Source: Thermotomaculum hydrothermale (GTDB lineage: Bacteria > Acidobacteriota > Holophagae > Thermotomaculales > Thermotomaculaceae). From it: a stretch of 64,000 nucleotides of DNA. The stretch covers positions 1,262,501 through 1,326,500 of the forward strand of contig NZ_AP017470.1 of NCBI RefSeq assembly GCF_016592575.1. Direction: 5' to 3'. Under the pieces are notes generated by a model. It did not search any database. It worked only from the letters and a program-made list of their open reading frames with translations, and was not told the DNA's origin. Numbering within the stretch: the stretch's first letter is position 1; each line of letters starts with the position of its first letter. Made by a program: the position numbers and the translations under genes. This document shows positions 15,722 to 23,941 of the stretch, one piece after another.

Positions 15722-17998
15722 ATGTTAGAAATCAGAGGACATGCTCGAGGCGGTCAGGGAATGGTTACCGCTTTCGAAATTCTTGCAAAAATTTTTGGAC
15801 AGATGGAAGGCTACTATGTCCAGGCTTTTCCAGCATTTGGAGTTGAAAGAACCGGTGCTCCAATTCAGGCTTTTTTAAGGGTATCCAGAACCCCAATTCT
15901 AAACAGAAGTAAAATTTACAATCCAGACCTAATTGTTGTTTTTGATGAAACATTGCTTGACCAGGTTCCAATCTTTGACGGACTTGAAAAAAATGGAGCT
16001 GCTCTCTTAAACACAGAGAAACCAATTGACAAATTTAAAGAGTTTACTGAAAACATTTTTACAGTACCGGCAACAAGAATTTCCCTTGAAAAAGGGTTAG
16101 GAAGCAAGGCATTGCCTATTGTTAACTCAGCAATGATAGGGGCAATTTTAAGGGTTTTAGGAGAAAATCTTGACATTGCAAAGGAAATAATTGCCGCAAA
16201 TGTTCCAGTAAAACCTGAAAAGAATGTTGAGGCTGCAGAAGTTGCTTTTAACAGTGTTAATGGCTTAAAAGACGATTACACTTACATTGTTGAAGCATTT
16301 AATTCAACAAAACCAAAGATTTCTGAATTTACTTTAGACGAAAGAAAACACCTTGAGAAAAAACATTATACAGAAATTCCAAAGTACCCTGAGTGGTACG
16401 GCCCAATGTCGAAAAACAAAACCGGCAACTGGAGAGTTCTCACCCCTGAATACCATACAAACGAAGCACCATGCTCTCTTAACTGCCCGGCAGGTACTGC
16501 TGTAAGAGAATTTGTAAAACTTGCAAATGAGAAAAAGTTTGATGAAGGGTTCAGGTTGATTTTGGAACATAATCCATTTCCTGCTATCTGCGGAAGGGTT
16601 TGCCCTCATTACTGCGAACAAAACTGCAATAGAAAAGAGTACGATGAAAGTTTAAATATAGGTTCTATTGAGAGGTTTCTTGGAGATAAAAACAAAGATT
16701 ACTTCCCGGAACCGGTTAAAATAACAAAAAAGGAAAAAATTGCAGTTATTGGAAGTGGCCCTGCTGGATTAACCGCTGCGTTAAGGCTTAGAAACAGAGG
16801 GTACGATGTTACAGTTTTTGAAGCAATGCCAAAACCAGGTGGAATGATGCGCTCAGGTATCCCAAAATTCAGGCTGCCTGATGAAGTGCTTGATAGAGAG
16901 ATAGAGAGAATTGTAAAAAGCGGGGTAAAAATTATCACAAATAAAAAAGCAACTGTTAAAGAGCTTGAAAATGATTTTGACGCTGTAATTGTTGCTGTTG
17001 GTTCCCATAAAGGCTACACAATGGGAATGAAAAATGAAGAGCTTGCCCTTGACGGTATTGACTTTCTAAGAGAGTTTAAACTGAACAACAATACATCAGG
17101 GGTTAAAAAAGGTGATAAAGTTGCAATAATAGGCGGTGGAAACACTGCAATAGATGTATCAAGAACTGCTTTAAGATTAGGTGCAGAGCCAACAGTTTAT
17201 TACAGAAGAACAAGAAATGAAATGCCAGCAATACACATTGAGGTTGAAGAGGCTATTGAAGAAGGCGTAAACTTTGAATTTTTAACTGCTCCCGTTGAAT
17301 TAAACAGAAAAAACGACAATGAAATTGAAGTTAAAATGATTAAAATGAGATTAGGTGAGCCTGATGCATCTGGAAGGAGAAGACCTATTCCAATTGAAGG
17401 CTCAGAGTTTACCGTTACCGTAAACAAACTTATAAAAGCAATAGGACAGGAGTATGACGAGTTTGTCTTTGGTGAAAAGGTTAAACCGAAACAGGGGAAA
17501 ATTGATTATGACTCAAAAGTTCCTGTTTTCTGTGCCGGAGATATGGCATGGGGAGGCACTGTTGTTGAGGCAATAGGAAGCGGAAACCTTGTAGCAAAAG
17601 AGGTTGATGCTTTTCTCAGCAACACATTCTACGATAAAGAAAATGAAGTTTTACACAGGGCAGTAACTCCAAAAGATATTAAGTTTGAATACTACCCCGC
17701 CGTACCGAGAATAAAAAATAAAACACACTTTGATGAAAACCTTTACCTTAACTTTGAAGAGGTTGTGGAAGGGTTAACTGAAGAACAGGTGGTTCAGGAA
17801 AGCGGCAGGTGTTTACACTGCGGAGACTGTTTTGAATGCGGAAACTGCTACAACTTCTGCCCGGACGCAGCAATTGCTCTTGATGAAAATGGCAGGCTTT
17901 ATATTAACTACGACTATTGCAAAGGGTGCGGCATCTGCTTCAATGAATGCCCGTGCTCTGCAATTGACTTTACTTTAGGCGAGGTGAAAAATGACTGA
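15722..17998 (+). CDS. 2-oxoacid:acceptor oxidoreductase gamma subunit fused to GltD-like flavoprotein and ferredoxin domain
   Basis: A 758-residue three-part fusion. Residues 1-~190 are the gamma subunit of pyruvate/2-oxoacid:ferredoxin oxidoreductases (GHARGGQGMVTA; AFPAFGVERTGAP). Residues ~245-660 resemble the GltD/NfnB family: a Cys-rich domain (CSLNCPAG, CGRVCPHYCEQNC), FAD motif GSGPAG (~343) and NAD(P)H motif GGGNTA (~470). The C-terminus (~695-758) is a delta-type ferredoxin with two CxxCxxCxxxC-like clusters (CGNCYNFCP; CKGCGICFNECP). The fusion suggests that electrons from 2-oxoacid cleavage pass directly to NAD(P)+. It overlaps the alpha-subunit gene by 8 bp. Substrate (pyruvate, branched-chain or aromatic oxoacid) is not determinable. 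Confidence 0.88.
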   Translation: MLEIRGHARGGQGMVTAFEILAKIFGQMEGYYVQAFPAFGVERTGAPIQAFLRVSRTPILNRSKIYNPDLIVVFDETLLDQVPIFDGLEKNGAALLNTEKPIDKFKEFTENIFTVPATRISLEKGLGSKALPIVNSAMIGAILRVLGENLDIAKEIIAANVPVKPEKNVEAAEVAFNSVNGLKDDYTYIVEAFNSTKPKISEFTLDERKHLEKKHYTEIPKYPEWYGPMSKNKTGNWRVLTPEYHTNEAPCSLNCPAGTAVREFVKLANEKKFDEGFRLILEHNPFPAICGRVCPHYCEQNCNRKEYDESLNIGSIERFLGDKNKDYFPEPVKITKKEKIAVIGSGPAGLTAALRLRNRGYDVTVFEAMPKPGGMMRSGIPKFRLPDEVLDREIERIVKSGVKIITNKKATVKELENDFDAVIVAVGSHKGYTMGMKNEELALDGIDFLREFKLNNNTSGVKKGDKVAIIGGGNTAIDVSRTALRLGAEPTVYYRRTRNEMPAIHIEVEEAIEEGVNFEFLTAPVELNRKNDNEIEVKMIKMRLGEPDASGRRRPIPIEGSEFTVTVNKLIKAIGQEYDEFVFGEKVKPKQGKIDYDSKVPVFCAGDMAWGGTVVEAIGSGNLVAKEVDAFLSNTFYDKENEVLHRAVTPKDIKFEYYPAVPRIKNKTHFDENLYLNFEEVVEGLTEEQVVQESGRCLHCGDCFECGNCYNFCPDAAIALDENGRLYINYDYCKGCGICFNECPCSAIDFTLGEVKND

Positions 17999-19178
17999 TG
18001 TAAAAAACATGGAAAACGCCGTTGAGTTTAAGAGACATAATCCCAAAATACTTAAAGGTAACTTTGCAGCGGCAGAAGCTGCAAAACTGTGCAAAGCGGG
18101 GTTTATCCCAGCATATCCAATTACACCTCAAACAACAATTGTGGAAGAATTATCAAGAAAAGTTGCAACAGGAGAGATGGATGCAACCTATGTAAATATG
18201 GACAGTGAGCACTCTGTCTTTGCTGCAGCAATGGGAGCTGCAATGGCAGGTGAAAGGGTATTTACTGCAACAAGCGGACAGGGCTTATTCTATGCCCATG
18301 AGGTTTTACACGCAATAGCCCATTTCAGGCTTCCAATGGTTGTTTGCAATGTTGGAAGGCCATCAATCCCGTGGAATATATGGGCAGACCAGACAGACTC
18401 CCTTGCCCAGAGAGATACAGGCTGGATACAGATTTACACTGAAACCTCACAAGAAGTGCTTGACACCATTATTCAGGGATACATAATTACCGAAACCCTT
18501 GACATTCCTGTAATGGTTGTGCTTGATGCATTCTATTTAAGCCATACAAGTGAAAATGTCTGGGTACCAGAACAATCTTTAGTTGATGAATTCCTGCCAC
18601 CTAAGCAGAAAAAGGGAGTTGAGATTGACGGATACCACCCAAAAGCAATAGGCGGCCTTATACCACCAGAAGAGTATGAAACATTTGAATACGCATGGTG
18701 GAAAGATGCTCTAAAGGTTGAAGATTTAGTAAACACTGTGGGTAAACAGTTTGGAGAAAAATTCGGAAGAAACTACCAGGCTGTTGAAGCAATAAACATA
18801 AACGAAAAAACAGAAATGGTATTTGTTACAACCTCAACAATTACTACAACAGTGAGAGGAATACTTAACCTTCACCCTGAAATTGGAATCCTCAAAATAA
18901 GGCTAATGAAACCTTTCCCGAAAAAAAGTGTTCTTGAAGCATTAAAGCCCTTATCCGACAACGCCTTAATAGTAAACATTGAAAGAAACTTTTTAGGTGG
19001 AAAAGAAGGTGCATTAATGCAGGAGATGAAGAGGGCTCTTTACGGAGAAAGGTATTTTAAAATGTACGATATCTATGCGGGTATGGGTGGAAAAGATGTT
19101 TCCCCCATTACAATTGAGAACATGATTGATAAGGTTCGCAGCAATCCAGATGAAATAATCTGGATTGATTTTGAGTAA
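17991..19178 (+). CDS. 2-oxoacid:acceptor oxidoreductase alpha subunit
   Basis: A 395-residue PorA-type subunit with pyrimidine-binding and transketolase C-terminal-like domains. Family features include GNFAAAEAAKLC, YPITPQTTIVEEL, the conserved MDSEHSVFAAAMGAAMAGERVFTATSGQG block and NVGRPSIPWNIWADQTDS. It binds the aminopyrimidine side of thiamine diphosphate with the beta subunit. It overlaps the gamma fusion gene by 8 bp and is followed at once by the beta gene. Pyruvate is the commonest substrate for this subunit layout, but phenylglyoxylate- or 2-oxoisovalerate-type enzymes look alike. Confidence 0.9.
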   Translation: MTDVKNMENAVEFKRHNPKILKGNFAAAEAAKLCKAGFIPAYPITPQTTIVEELSRKVATGEMDATYVNMDSEHSVFAAAMGAAMAGERVFTATSGQGLFYAHEVLHAIAHFRLPMVVCNVGRPSIPWNIWADQTDSLAQRDTGWIQIYTETSQEVLDTIIQGYIITETLDIPVMVVLDAFYLSHTSENVWVPEQSLVDEFLPPKQKKGVEIDGYHPKAIGGLIPPEEYETFEYAWWKDALKVEDLVNTVGKQFGEKFGRNYQAVEAININEKTEMVFVTTSTITTTVRGILNLHPEIGILKIRLMKPFPKKSVLEALKPLSDNALIVNIERNFLGGKEGALMQEMKRALYGERYFKMYDIYAGMGGKDVSPITIENMIDKVRSNPDEIIWIDFE

Positions 19179-19188
19179 GGAGGAGATA

Positions 19189-20100
19189 ATGGCTGATTTA
19201 GTATATAAGTTCCTAATTGGTGAAGAAAAGGTTTACCCCGGGGCATTAAGCTGCAGAGGTTGCGGCTGGGCTCTGCTTGTAAGACACATAGCAAGCATTT
19301 TAGGGGAAAATACTGTTTATGTCGTTCCTGCCTCCTGTTACTCAATTATTGCCGGGCCATACGGATATAACCATGTAAAGGGAAGCACAGTTCACACTGT
19401 GTTTGCAGCAGCACCTGCAACGGCAACTGGCGTAAGGGCTGCTCTTGACAGGCAGGGAAACAAAGATGCAAATGTGGTTGTTCTTGCTGGAGACGGCGGA
19501 ACATTTGACATAGGGCTTCAATCATTATCAGGAGCAGCGTCAAGGGGAGAAAGGATAATATATGTCTGCAACAACAACGGTGCATACATGAACACAGGAA
19601 TCCAGACAAGTACTGCAACCCCTTATGGTGCAGTAACAACAACAAACCCAAATCCAAGCTATAAAAAAACGTGGCCTAAAGACTTAATGGGGATAGTATC
19701 CTCTCACAATATACCCTATGCTGCAACTTGCTCCCTTGCCTTTATCCAGGATTTCAGAAGAAAGGTTGAAAGGGCTAAAAATGCAGATGGCTTCAGCTTT
19801 CTTATGATAGACGGCCCCTGCCCTCCCGGGCACAAAACAGACCCTTCCCAGTCAATTTCAATAGCAAGGCTTGCTGTTGAAACAAAACTTTTCCCTCTCT
19901 TTGAGGTTGAACATCACAGGGTAAAAATCAACTACTACCCTAAAAAGGAAATTCCTGTGGAAGAATGCCTCAAACTTCAGGGAAGGTTCAGACACCTATT
20001 TAAAGAAAATGCAACAGATGCATTGAAAACAATTCAGGAACAGGTTGATTCAAACTGGAAAAGACTTGTCAAATTAGAGGAAATAAGCTACCAATTCTAA
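19189..20100 (+). CDS. 2-oxoacid:acceptor oxidoreductase beta (TPP-binding) subunit
   Basis: A 303-residue PorB-type subunit. An N-terminal CRGCGW motif probably helps bind the proximal [4Fe-4S] cluster. The thiamine-diphosphate motif is GDGGTFDIG, followed about 30 residues on by CNNNGAYMNTG. Then come TPYGAVTTTNP and a VDGPCPPG-like IDGPCPPG segment. I chose ATG 19189, which has AAGGAGGAG just upstream; the longer TTG reading from 19165 runs through that ribosome site. It is the last gene of the operon, with a strong terminator 24 bp downstream. Soluble, cytoplasmic. Confidence 0.92.
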   Translation: MADLVYKFLIGEEKVYPGALSCRGCGWALLVRHIASILGENTVYVVPASCYSIIAGPYGYNHVKGSTVHTVFAAAPATATGVRAALDRQGNKDANVVVLAGDGGTFDIGLQSLSGAASRGERIIYVCNNNGAYMNTGIQTSTATPYGAVTTTNPNPSYKKTWPKDLMGIVSSHNIPYAATCSLAFIQDFRRKVERAKNADGFSFLMIDGPCPPGHKTDPSQSISIARLAVETKLFPLFEVEHHRVKINYYPKKEIPVEECLKLQGRFRHLFKENATDALKTIQEQVDSNWKRLVKLEEISYQF

Positions 20101-20123
20101 ACAAAAACCATAATAAAGATAAC

Positions 20124-20156
20124 AAAACCCGGGAAAAATTCCCGGGTTTTTTATTT
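20124..20156 (+). terminator. Rho-independent terminator of the oxidoreductase operon
   Basis: AAAACCCGGG...CCCGGGTTTT, a 10-bp perfect stem extendable by two A-T pairs in the AAAAATT loop, followed by a T-rich run. It marks the left edge of the accessory island. The following 160 bases to the next promoter show nothing I can support. Confidence 0.92.
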
Positions 20157-20315
20157 TTAAGCTATATTCTACGCCAAACTCTTCTAACAATAAAAAAAAG
20201 ATTTGCCATATTCCCTACCCCATCCTATCAAAGTTGATTTAGAAAAAAAACTAATCTTCTTAAAAATCAGTGTCAAGTTTTTTTAAGATTAAAGAGGATT
20301 AAGCTTTAATTTATG

Positions 20316-20344
20316 TTGTAGTTAGTGTATTATGGTGATATAAA
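20316..20344 (+). promoter_or_regulatory. Candidate promoter of the orphan hsdM gene
   Basis: TTGTAG (20316-20321), a 17-bp spacer and TATAAA (20339-20344), followed by an AAAGGTG ribosome site and the ATG at 20377. The -35 match is imperfect. Confidence 0.45.
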
Positions 20345-20376
20345 TTTTGTTAATAAATTTTAAAAAGGTGAATCAT

Positions 20377-21915
20377 ATGGTAAAGAAAAAAGAAAATTTA
20401 GAATCATTTGAGCAAAGCCTGTGGAAGGCAGCAGACAAGCTTAGAAAAAACATTGATGCTGCAGAGTATAAACATGTTGTTTTAGGGCTTATCTTTTTAA
20501 GGTATATATCAGAAGCTTTTGAGGATTTATACGAAAAACTCAAAAAAGGTGAAGGAGAATACGCAGGAGCAGACCCGGAAGACATAGACGAATACAAAGC
20601 TGAAAATGTGTTTTTTATCCCACCTGAGGCAAGATGGAGCTATCTAAAAGCTCACGCAAAAAACCCTGAAATAGGGAAACTAATTGACAATGCAATGGAG
20701 CTTATAGAAAAAATAAACACATCACTCAAAGGGGTTTTGCCAAAGGTATACGCAAGGGGAAACATTGACCCTATAAACCTCGGTGGGCTAATTGACCTGT
20801 TCAGCAATATTGCCATTAATGAAGCAAAAGAACAAACATCGGATATTTTAGGGCATGTGTTTGAGTATTTTCTGGGACAGTTTGCGTTAGCCGAAGGTAA
20901 AAAAGGTGGCCAATTCTATACCCCAAGAAGCGTTGTTGAACTTTTAGTTGAAATGCTTGAACCATACAAAGGAAGGGTATTTGACCCATGCTGTGGAAGT
21001 GGCGGAATGTTTGTTCAATCAGAAAAGTTTGTAAAAGAGCATCAAGGAAAGATTAACGACATTTCTATTTACGGACAGGAAAGCAACCAGACAACCTGGA
21101 GACTCTGCAAAATGAATCTTGCAATAAGAGGAATTGATAGCTCACAGGTAAAGTGGAATCCTGAAGGCTCATTTTTAAACGACGCTCACAAAGATTTAAA
21201 AGCAGATTTTGTAATAGCCAACCCGCCCTTTAACGACAGTGATTGGAGCGGTGAACTACTCAGAAACGATGTTAGATGGAAGTACGGTGTGCCACCTGTT
21301 GGTAATGCAAATTATGCGTGGATTCAGCATTTTATTTTTCACCTTGCACCTTATGGAAAAGCAGGTTTTGTTTTAGCAAAAGGCGCTCTTACCACAAAAC
21401 AAACTGCCGAGTATGAAATTAGAAAAAATATGATTGAAGATGACATTATAGACTGTATTGTCAATCTTCCTGCAAAACTCTTCTTAAACACACAGATACC
21501 GGCTTCTTTATGGTTTATTAGAAAAAATAAAACAACAAGAAAAGGGCAAATCCTCTTTATTGACGCAAGGGATATGGGAAAACTTATCAGCAGAAGGACA
21601 AGAATTTTAACTGAAGAAGATATTAAAAAAATTGCAAACACATACCACAAATGGCAAAAAGAAGATGAAAGTTATGAGGACATAAAGGGATTCTGCAAAT
21701 CAGTAATTATTAAAGATGTTAAAGAACTCGATTATGTATTAACCCCCGGCCGTTATGTGGGGCTTGCTGAAGAAGAAGATGACTTTGATTTTGAAGAAAG
21801 GTTTAATAAATTAAAAGGCGAGTTTTTGGAACAGTTAAAAGAAGAGGAAAGGTTAAACAAACTTATACTTGAGAATTTAGAGAAAATAGATGTTAAGGGG
21901 AAAGACGAAAGATGA
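20377..21915 (+). CDS. hsdM: Type I restriction-modification DNA N6-adenine methyltransferase (orphan HsdM)
   Basis: HsdM family: an N-terminal HsdM_N helical domain (ESFEQSLWKAADKLRKNIDAAEY) and an N6_Mtase domain with SAM motif FDPCCGSGGMF (~residue 203) and catalytic NPPF (~282). It methylates adenine only together with an HsdS specificity subunit. The 512-residue length is typical. No hsdS of its own follows; instead an AlbA_2 gene and debris occupy the space, while a C-terminal relic of a DUF3387-type HsdR lies 9 kb away. I infer it is the survivor of an older locus. I start at ATG 20377 (AAAGGTG site) rather than TTG 20347. Confidence 0.9.
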   Translation: MVKKKENLESFEQSLWKAADKLRKNIDAAEYKHVVLGLIFLRYISEAFEDLYEKLKKGEGEYAGADPEDIDEYKAENVFFIPPEARWSYLKAHAKNPEIGKLIDNAMELIEKINTSLKGVLPKVYARGNIDPINLGGLIDLFSNIAINEAKEQTSDILGHVFEYFLGQFALAEGKKGGQFYTPRSVVELLVEMLEPYKGRVFDPCCGSGGMFVQSEKFVKEHQGKINDISIYGQESNQTTWRLCKMNLAIRGIDSSQVKWNPEGSFLNDAHKDLKADFVIANPPFNDSDWSGELLRNDVRWKYGVPPVGNANYAWIQHFIFHLAPYGKAGFVLAKGALTTKQTAEYEIRKNMIEDDIIDCIVNLPAKLFLNTQIPASLWFIRKNKTTRKGQILFIDARDMGKLISRRTRILTEEDIKKIANTYHKWQKEDESYEDIKGFCKSVIIKDVKELDYVLTPGRYVGLAEEEDDFDFEERFNKLKGEFLEQLKEEERLNKLILENLEKIDVKGKDER

Positions 21916-21926
21916 AGAATGAAGGG
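21911..21926 (+). repeat. Purine-rich direct repeat, left copy
   Basis: GATGAAGAATGAAGGG, overlapping the hsdM stop codon and followed by further partial copies (AGAATGAAGGG at ~21931). A 14/16 match, GATGAAGCGTGAAGGG, occurs at 23514-23529 on the far side of the AlbA_2 gene, so the two repeat clusters bracket that gene. Confidence 0.55.
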
Positions 21927-21967
21927 AAAAGAATGAAGGGCGAAAATCAGTTGATTAGTTTAACGAT

Positions 21968-22034
21968 ACTGTTTCCATTTTGGAAACAGTTGGAATTTTA
22001 TAAAAATTCAACCTGTGCAATTTTGGAACAGGTT
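21968..22034. repeat. Three consecutive inverted repeats upstream of the AlbA_2 gene
   Basis: First, ACTGTTTCCA and TGGAAACAGT are perfect 10-bp arms around TTT (21968-21990). Second, GAATTTT-ATA-AAAATTC (21993-22009). Third, AACCTGT...ACAGGTT (22010-22034), whose loop ATTTTGGA resembles the first palindrome, so it may be a decayed copy. A 42-codon reading frame (ATG 21933 to TAA 22061) also spans the area but resembles nothing I know. The repeats could be operators or remains of a small palindromic element. Confidence 0.55.
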
Positions 22035-22077
22035 GCTTTAGCTATAAATGAAATAAAATAAGTTAAATAGGGAGATT

Positions 22078-23349
22078 ATGAAGTTAGAAAAGATTTTACA
22101 ACAACCGGAAAACAGAAAACTTGAATTTAAAGAGACTCTGCCAAATAAGTTTGATTTATGTAAAACTGTTGTCTCTTTTGCCAATGATGCCGGTGGTGAA
22201 ATTTATATTGGGATTAAAGATAAGCCAAGAGAAATTGTCGGTGTTCCTGAAGATGATTTATTAAAAATAGAAGAAAAAATTAGTAATATCATACATGATA
22301 ATTGCCATCCACTAATCTTACCCGATATTTTCTTTTTAAATAAAAATGACAAACATATAGTTGTAATTAAAATTTACAAAGGTAATAAACCACCATACTA
22401 TATTAAAAGCAAAGGAAAAGAAAAAGGAACTTATATTAGAGTTGGTTCTTCAAACCGACTGGCTGATAAAGAGATTATTGAAGAATTAGAAAGACAAAAG
22501 CAAGGAATATCATTTGATTCTTTACCTGTATATTCGAAAAGTGTTGATGAGTTGGAATTTTCTCTTTTTGCAAAGCAGTTTGAAGAAATTACAGATGAAA
22601 AATTAACTAAAACCATTTTAAGCAAATTAAATCTAATACTTAAAGAGCAAAACAGGAATTTCCCTACAAATGCCCTGGTACTATTATCAAACGATAAAAT
22701 TAGAAATAAACTTTTCCCATATGCAAAAATTGAATGCGCAAGGTTTAAAGGAACAACTCCAGGAGATTTTATAGACCAAAAGACTATTGATGAGCCTTTA
22801 AGCTTTCAAGCGGAAGAAGCATATAGGTTTGTTTTAAGGCATATTTCTCAAGCTTCAGTTTATGAAGGCGTTTACAGGAAAGATAGGTGGGAATATCCAA
22901 TTATTGCCATTCGTGAAGTTATAAAAAATGCTGTTATTCACAGGGATTATTCATTAAGGGGTAAAGATATAAAAATTGCAATATTTGACGATAAAATTGA
23001 AATTACAAGCCCTGGTAAATTAATGCCTACCATTGATTTTAATGATATGGAATCTGGCCAATCTGATATAAGAAATAAAGTACTTGCGTCAGTATTTAAA
23101 AAACTCGGCATTATCGAACAATGGGGAAACGGGTTAAGGTTAATTGCTGAGGAGTTAAAAAACTATCCAGAAATAAAATTTGAGTGGAGCGAGCCGGAAA
23201 TTTCATTTGGGGTAACACTTAGAAAGATAAACTATAATCTTGAAATTCAAAAGGGTGAGAACATTCAAATCGCGGCCGATTACGGACGATTACGGACGAT
23301 TACGGACAATTGCCTCTGGAAGAAAAAAAGATATTACTTTATCTTTTAG
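22078..23349 (+). CDS. AlbA_2 / HATPase_c_4 putative DNA-binding regulator, C-terminus out of frame
   Basis: The N-terminal AlbA_2 (Schlafen-type) domain is clear (residues ~1-145: RKLEFKETLP, FANDAGGEIYIGIKD, YIRVGSSNRLAD). It is followed by a HATPase_c_4 region (~260-400: IREVIKNAVIHRDYS, EQWGNGLRLI). Members sit next to restriction and defence loci; their role is mostly unknown and I do not assign one. Family proteins normally end in a winged helix. Here the frame runs through three copies of a 10-bp repeat and stops after a short unrelated tail, while the winged helix lies in another frame (23310-23504). The gene is therefore truncated as read, whether by phase variation or decay. Confidence 0.8.
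   Translation: MKLEKILQQPENRKLEFKETLPNKFDLCKTVVSFANDAGGEIYIGIKDKPREIVGVPEDDLLKIEEKISNIIHDNCHPLILPDIFFLNKNDKHIVVIKIYKGNKPPYYIKSKGKEKGTYIRVGSSNRLADKEIIEELERQKQGISFDSLPVYSKSVDELEFSLFAKQFEEITDEKLTKTILSKLNLILKEQNRNFPTNALVLLSNDKIRNKLFPYAKIECARFKGTTPGDFIDQKTIDEPLSFQAEEAYRFVLRHISQASVYEGVYRKDRWEYPIIAIREVIKNAVIHRDYSLRGKDIKIAIFDDKIEITSPGKLMPTIDFNDMESGQSDIRNKVLASVFKKLGIIEQWGNGLRLIAEELKNYPEIKFEWSEPEISFGVTLRKINYNLEIQKGENIQIAADYGRLRTITDNCLWKKKRYYFIF
23278..23307 (+). repeat. 10-bp tandem repeat GATTACGGAC x3 at the frame break
   Basis: Three perfect, adjacent copies of GATTACGGAC. Because 10 is not a multiple of 3, each gain or loss shifts the reading frame. By hand translation, 1 or 4 copies would join the AlbA_2/HATPase part in frame to the winged helix (...ADYG...QLPLEEKK...); the 3 copies present here do not. 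Confidence 0.9.
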
Positions 23350-23504
23350 ATAATGAAAAAATTACAAGGAAAGAAGCAATAAAAATCCTTGATGTTCAAA
23401 AAACCAAAGCACATGAAATATTAAGCTCATTAATTGCAAAAATACTTCAAAAGGCAAGGAAAAGGAAGAAGCACTTATTATGTTTTAAGAAGGATGAAGG
23501 GTGA
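23310..23504 (+). pseudogene. Detached C-terminal winged-helix domain of the AlbA_2 gene
   Basis: LPLEEKKILLYLLDNEKITRK then EAIKILDVQKTKAHEILSSLI is a typical winged helix-turn-helix, as seen at the C-terminus of AlbA_2/HATPase_c_4 proteins. It opens at a TTG directly behind the repeat, in a different frame from the upstream domains, and has no ribosome site of its own. The last 20 residues are lysine-rich and unlike the usual GKGRxTYY ending, so a second small frame error is possible. It is probably translated only when the repeat number changes. Confidence 0.65.
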
Positions 23505-23513
23505 AAAATGAAG

Positions 23514-23529
23514 GATGAAGCGTGAAGGG
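23514..23529 (+). repeat. Purine-rich direct repeat, right copy
   Basis: GATGAAGCGTGAAGGG, the partner of 21911-21926, within a run of related units (GATGAAGGGTGAAAAATGAAG nearby). The spacing of about 1.6 kb covers the whole AlbA_2 gene. Confidence 0.5.
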
Positions 23530-23538
23530 TGAAAAACT

Positions 23539-23911
23539 ATGGATGAAAAAATAATACGAGTTGAAGAAATTGAATCCAAAATTTATACGATAAGAGGTGT
23601 CCAGATAATGCTTGATAGTGACCTCGCAAATCTTTATGGGGTTGAAACAAAAAGATTACTGGAACAGGTTCGAAGAAACAAAGAACGTTTCCCTGAAGAT
23701 TTTATGTTTCAATTAACAAAAGAAGAATTTGAGTCTTTAAGGTCGCAAATTGCGACCTTAAAAAAAGGAAGAGGCAAACACAGAAAATATCTCCCCTATG
23801 CCTTTACAGAGCAGGGAATAGCAATTGCTTTCAGCAGTAAAAGATTTAAGCAAAAAAGTTTTTGCATTTTCAAAAATGGATAGCGAAGGTTTAAAAATTT
23901 TATTAATATAG
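23539..23911 (+). pseudogene. Decayed ORF6N/KilA-N-type DNA-binding protein gene
   Basis: The first 95 codons are a good ORF6N domain: IYTIRGVQIMLDSDLANLYG, RRNKERFPEDFMFQL, YAFTEQGIA. Soon after TEQGIA the frame slips and ends at 23883. In the next frame, from 23825, the family-like continuation LLSAVKDLSKKVFAFSKMDS runs to TAG 23911. Full-length members continue much longer, so there is a frameshift plus an internal deletion. ORF6N proteins occur in phages and next to restriction loci. It is probably no longer functional. Confidence 0.75.
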
Positions 23912-23941
23912 AATGTAAAGTAGCTTTTAGGAGAAAGAAGT

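Noticed and set aside
21933-22061. A 42-codon frame between hsdM and the AlbA_2 gene
   Set aside because: It lies across palindromes, has no ribosome site and resembles no family I know; recorded only with the repeats.
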